From: Phoronis australis
Taxonomy: Eukaryota > Phoronida > Phoronidae
Length of the DNA stretch: 44,946 nucleotides
Assembly (NCBI GenBank): GCA_002633005.1
Contig: NMRA01000250.1
Span: 367,140-412,085, forward strand
Reading direction: 5' to 3'
Positions within the stretch are counted from its first letter, which is position 1, and every line of letters starts with the position of its first letter. The notes under the pieces are model-generated. The model was not told the DNA's origin and did no database searches. It worked only from the letters and a program-made list of their open reading frames with translations. Positions 42,740 to 44,946 of the stretch are shown piece by piece. The position numbers and the translations under genes were made by a program.

Positions 42740-44320
42740 GACATGAGTAACTGTTGTAGGTGATAAGAATAGTTACATGTGCTTAGTTCTATATGATATG
42801 TTAGCACCACGGAACGAATGGAGATCATTTGACTGGAAAGATTCATTGTCCTTACCCTGAAGTTTGTGTCTTGTATTAGTGGTCCATGGGACTTTAAACC
42901 TGTTGTATACTTGTTTATGTATTTATGTTAGATGTAATGAATGCCCCTGTTCACGAGGCAGTAGTTGACGTACTGTTGCTCTTGATAACGGATTATTGAC
43001 CAGCCCTGGTTATTTTTGTCTGATGTACGTGTAAACTCAGTTAAAGCTCACCTATGTGGTAATATTCAACTTAACTTGGACACAACTGCAGCAGGGTGTG
43101 CAAATGTTTGACGGGCAAAATCCTGGCCAATACTCTGCCCTGGATATGCCCCTGCACAAGATGCTCCTTGTTTACTGATTATTGTTAAAGCTGCTTGACA
43201 GATTCCGATGAAACTTCGGACTAAGGTCTATGGCTGAGATGCAGCAGCACCATGTGAGTTTGGGGCTTATTTAAATGCAGTGCCTTCCCATTTTCAACGA
43301 AATATTAAATATGCAAAATTATTGTCACAACAGCTTAACAGTGTTTATGCAACATTACACAGGGGTATATGGCAGAGATACATTGACACTACTTGATTTT
43401 CGTACAATTTAAATTTTGTTTGCTATTGTGGTTTGAACAATTTGATTGTGTGGCAGGTAACTGCTTTATTTTATAATTTGAGAAGTGTTGAAGGAAAATG
43501 CACCTACATTGGTGGGTACTTTGGAAGAGTATGTCACTACTAAAACTGGTTGCACTCGCTCATAGTGTCTTTTAGTTGTCTCGATTTTTATCTGAGACAG
43601 GCCTTACAAACATTGAGTCGGGGAAGTAAGGTATCCTTATTTACTTCCATGGTATTCATTTTACTGGCCCATGTACATTTAAGCCTCATTGTGCCTTTTT
43701 ACAGTTGGCTTACAGTCGAGTTAATAAAATGTGCCTTGATAAAACGACTTCTTTCAAATCCGTTTATGAGAACTGGTTGACGTCTGAAAATAATTCCTGT
43801 TAGATGGACTGTGTATTCAATAGGCATCTTTACTGTATTTATGGAGACATACAATGTAGGGTTTTGGTGGAGTGCAAGTAAGAATTGCAAAGCTTAATGA
43901 TTTTCTACCCTACGGGGTTATTACCAGTTTTACTGACCACAAAGAACCCCAGTTGCTACCATATAGAATCCCACCAGGCATGAATACTGGGGGTCCAGAC
44001 TTCCCTGTTTGAGTGTAGGAGTTTGTAAGATGTGAACCCCTAAATCTTTCAAAATCTATACCTGCCCACCCTCCAATCACCCTAAATCAAATCCACCCAG
44101 TCAACACTGATTGGTCACCAGTTTGCCTTCCCCTGTTTATGTTGTATCTATGATTTTTTCTTCATTTACTCGATTTGCTACCAATATGTTAATTTTTACA
44201 ATACGCCACTCAAAGTTTATATTCTCAGTATTTATAAGCAACAGCATTTCACAAGTTTAAATTAGACAAAATAAAATCGTACATAGTACTCGACGTCTTG
44301 CGTACTTCGTAAGCCCACAC
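42740..44320. other. Intergenic region without a recognisable gene
   Basis: AT-rich. It contains the single-copy repeat piece at 43112-43152. Frames at 43550-43780 and 43699-43890 are unrecognised. Confidence 0.5.
43112..43152 (+). repeat. Single-copy ancestor of the 40-bp array at 25.7 kb
   Basis: TGACGGGCAAAATCCTGGCC then AATACTCTGCCCTGGATATG, matching the first unit of 25658-25876. Here the unit is not amplified. Confidence 0.65.
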
Positions 44321-44323
44321 ACA

Positions 44324-44430
44324 CCCGCTAGGTGTCGCCACGGTCCCTGACACAATAATGGCGGCGGCCTTGGTGAATAGTCTTATTAGCGTCTTTGCTG
44401 ATAGAACGCGCGTGCTTTATCACTACACCA
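44324..44430 (+). promoter_or_regulatory. Possible promoter/first exon of a gene off the right edge
   Basis: CpG-richer than its surroundings. A CTCF-like CCCGCTAGGTGTCGCC lies at 44324-44339 and AATAATGGCGGCGG at 44355-44368. The ATGGCGGC resembles YY1-type start-site elements, and a 33-codon frame (MAAALVNSLISVFADRTRV) opens there. TTG|GTGAAT could be a splice donor. Only suggestive. Confidence 0.3.
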
Positions 44431-44946
44431 ACACGATTTCACTACTAAACTTAAACTAAGAGACCTACTTGTTTATGGTCCACAGCGTTTGCGCGTGAAA
44501 CCTACTTCTTTTTGTAATGCTTATTACACGTTTTATATTTTGTGCAATCGGTTCTTAACAAATCTGTTGTATTTAAAATAGTCTTCAAATGCCCAAAAGT
44601 CCAAATCCGTTTTTCGTGTTGGCAATAATGACGGGATTGCTTTGGAAATCGTCTTAAGTTAAGGTTTGACAAAGAGAGAATTAATGAGTTTCTGAGTGAT
44701 TCACTAAGGCTTAGATTAAAATTCACATCTTACAAGCAGCTTCTGTTTTTTCATCGTCACTCAGGTTCCATTTTCTTTAAAAATGAAGTAAATTTTCTCC
44801 ATTGCACAGTGGAGCAGACGATGGAAACGGGGTCGCAGTGCGCAGCGCCACTGCCGGTCGCCTGGGATATCGCGGGAGAGCTTATACTTAGCCATAGTTC
44901 CGTTACGAATGCGCCGTGTTCCGAATTTGACACTTGAAATTGGATC
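44431..44946. other. Right edge, unassigned, ends in a CpG-rich segment
   Basis: 44820-44946 is GC-rich and open on both strands (plus METGSQCAAPLPVAWDI; minus MAKYKLSRDIPGDRQW). TTCTCCATTGCACAG at 44803-44817 looks like a splice acceptor. I recognise neither frame; the window stops here. Confidence 0.3.

Overview
The window is animal nuclear DNA: AT-rich, intron-rich, full of repeats, with no bacterial or viral gene organisation. Two protein genes can be read exon by exon, and their predicted proteins align almost without gaps to vertebrate relatives. The repeat content (Kolobok-like and P-like THAP transposons, tRNA-derived SINEs, non-LTR remnants, many minisatellites) suggests an invertebrate, probably a marine deuterostome such as a hemichordate or echinoderm. 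The sequence alone does not settle the species.

Gene 1, minus strand, 22162 to 11632, is TBCEL (tubulin-folding cofactor E-like): seven coding exons encoding leucine-rich repeats and a C-terminal ubiquitin-like domain. Gene 2, plus strand, 26506 to 33369, is RABAC1/PRA1 (prenylated Rab acceptor 1): five coding exons. They are divergently transcribed, with 4.3 kb between the coding starts. One acts in tubulin turnover and the other in Rab and Golgi membrane traffic; nothing suggests a shared pathway.

The remainder is accessory DNA. Left flank (1-11.6 kb): dispersed repeats, a perfect 40-bp palindrome, a THAP fragment between short inverted repeats, a tRNA-like sequence whose 3' half is tandemly repeated, and a 36-bp minisatellite that looks like a frameshifted zinc-finger linker. 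Two copies (1681 and 1656 bp, opposite orientation) of one TIR element sit in TBCEL intron 1 and downstream of RABAC1. The first is flanked by TTAA on both sides and both carry a THAP domain, which points to the Kolobok superfamily. A four-copy dispersed repeat at 26.9, 27.3, 41.2 and 41.9 kb has two hairpins with compensatory base changes. Right flank (36-45 kb): a duplicated AATAAA-bearing segment, a non-LTR endonuclease remnant, a P-type transposase C-terminal fragment, and a CpG-rich segment at the right edge that may be the start of another gene.

Eight minisatellites lie in 45 kb. One, in RABAC1 intron 3, is open in frame straight into exon 4.
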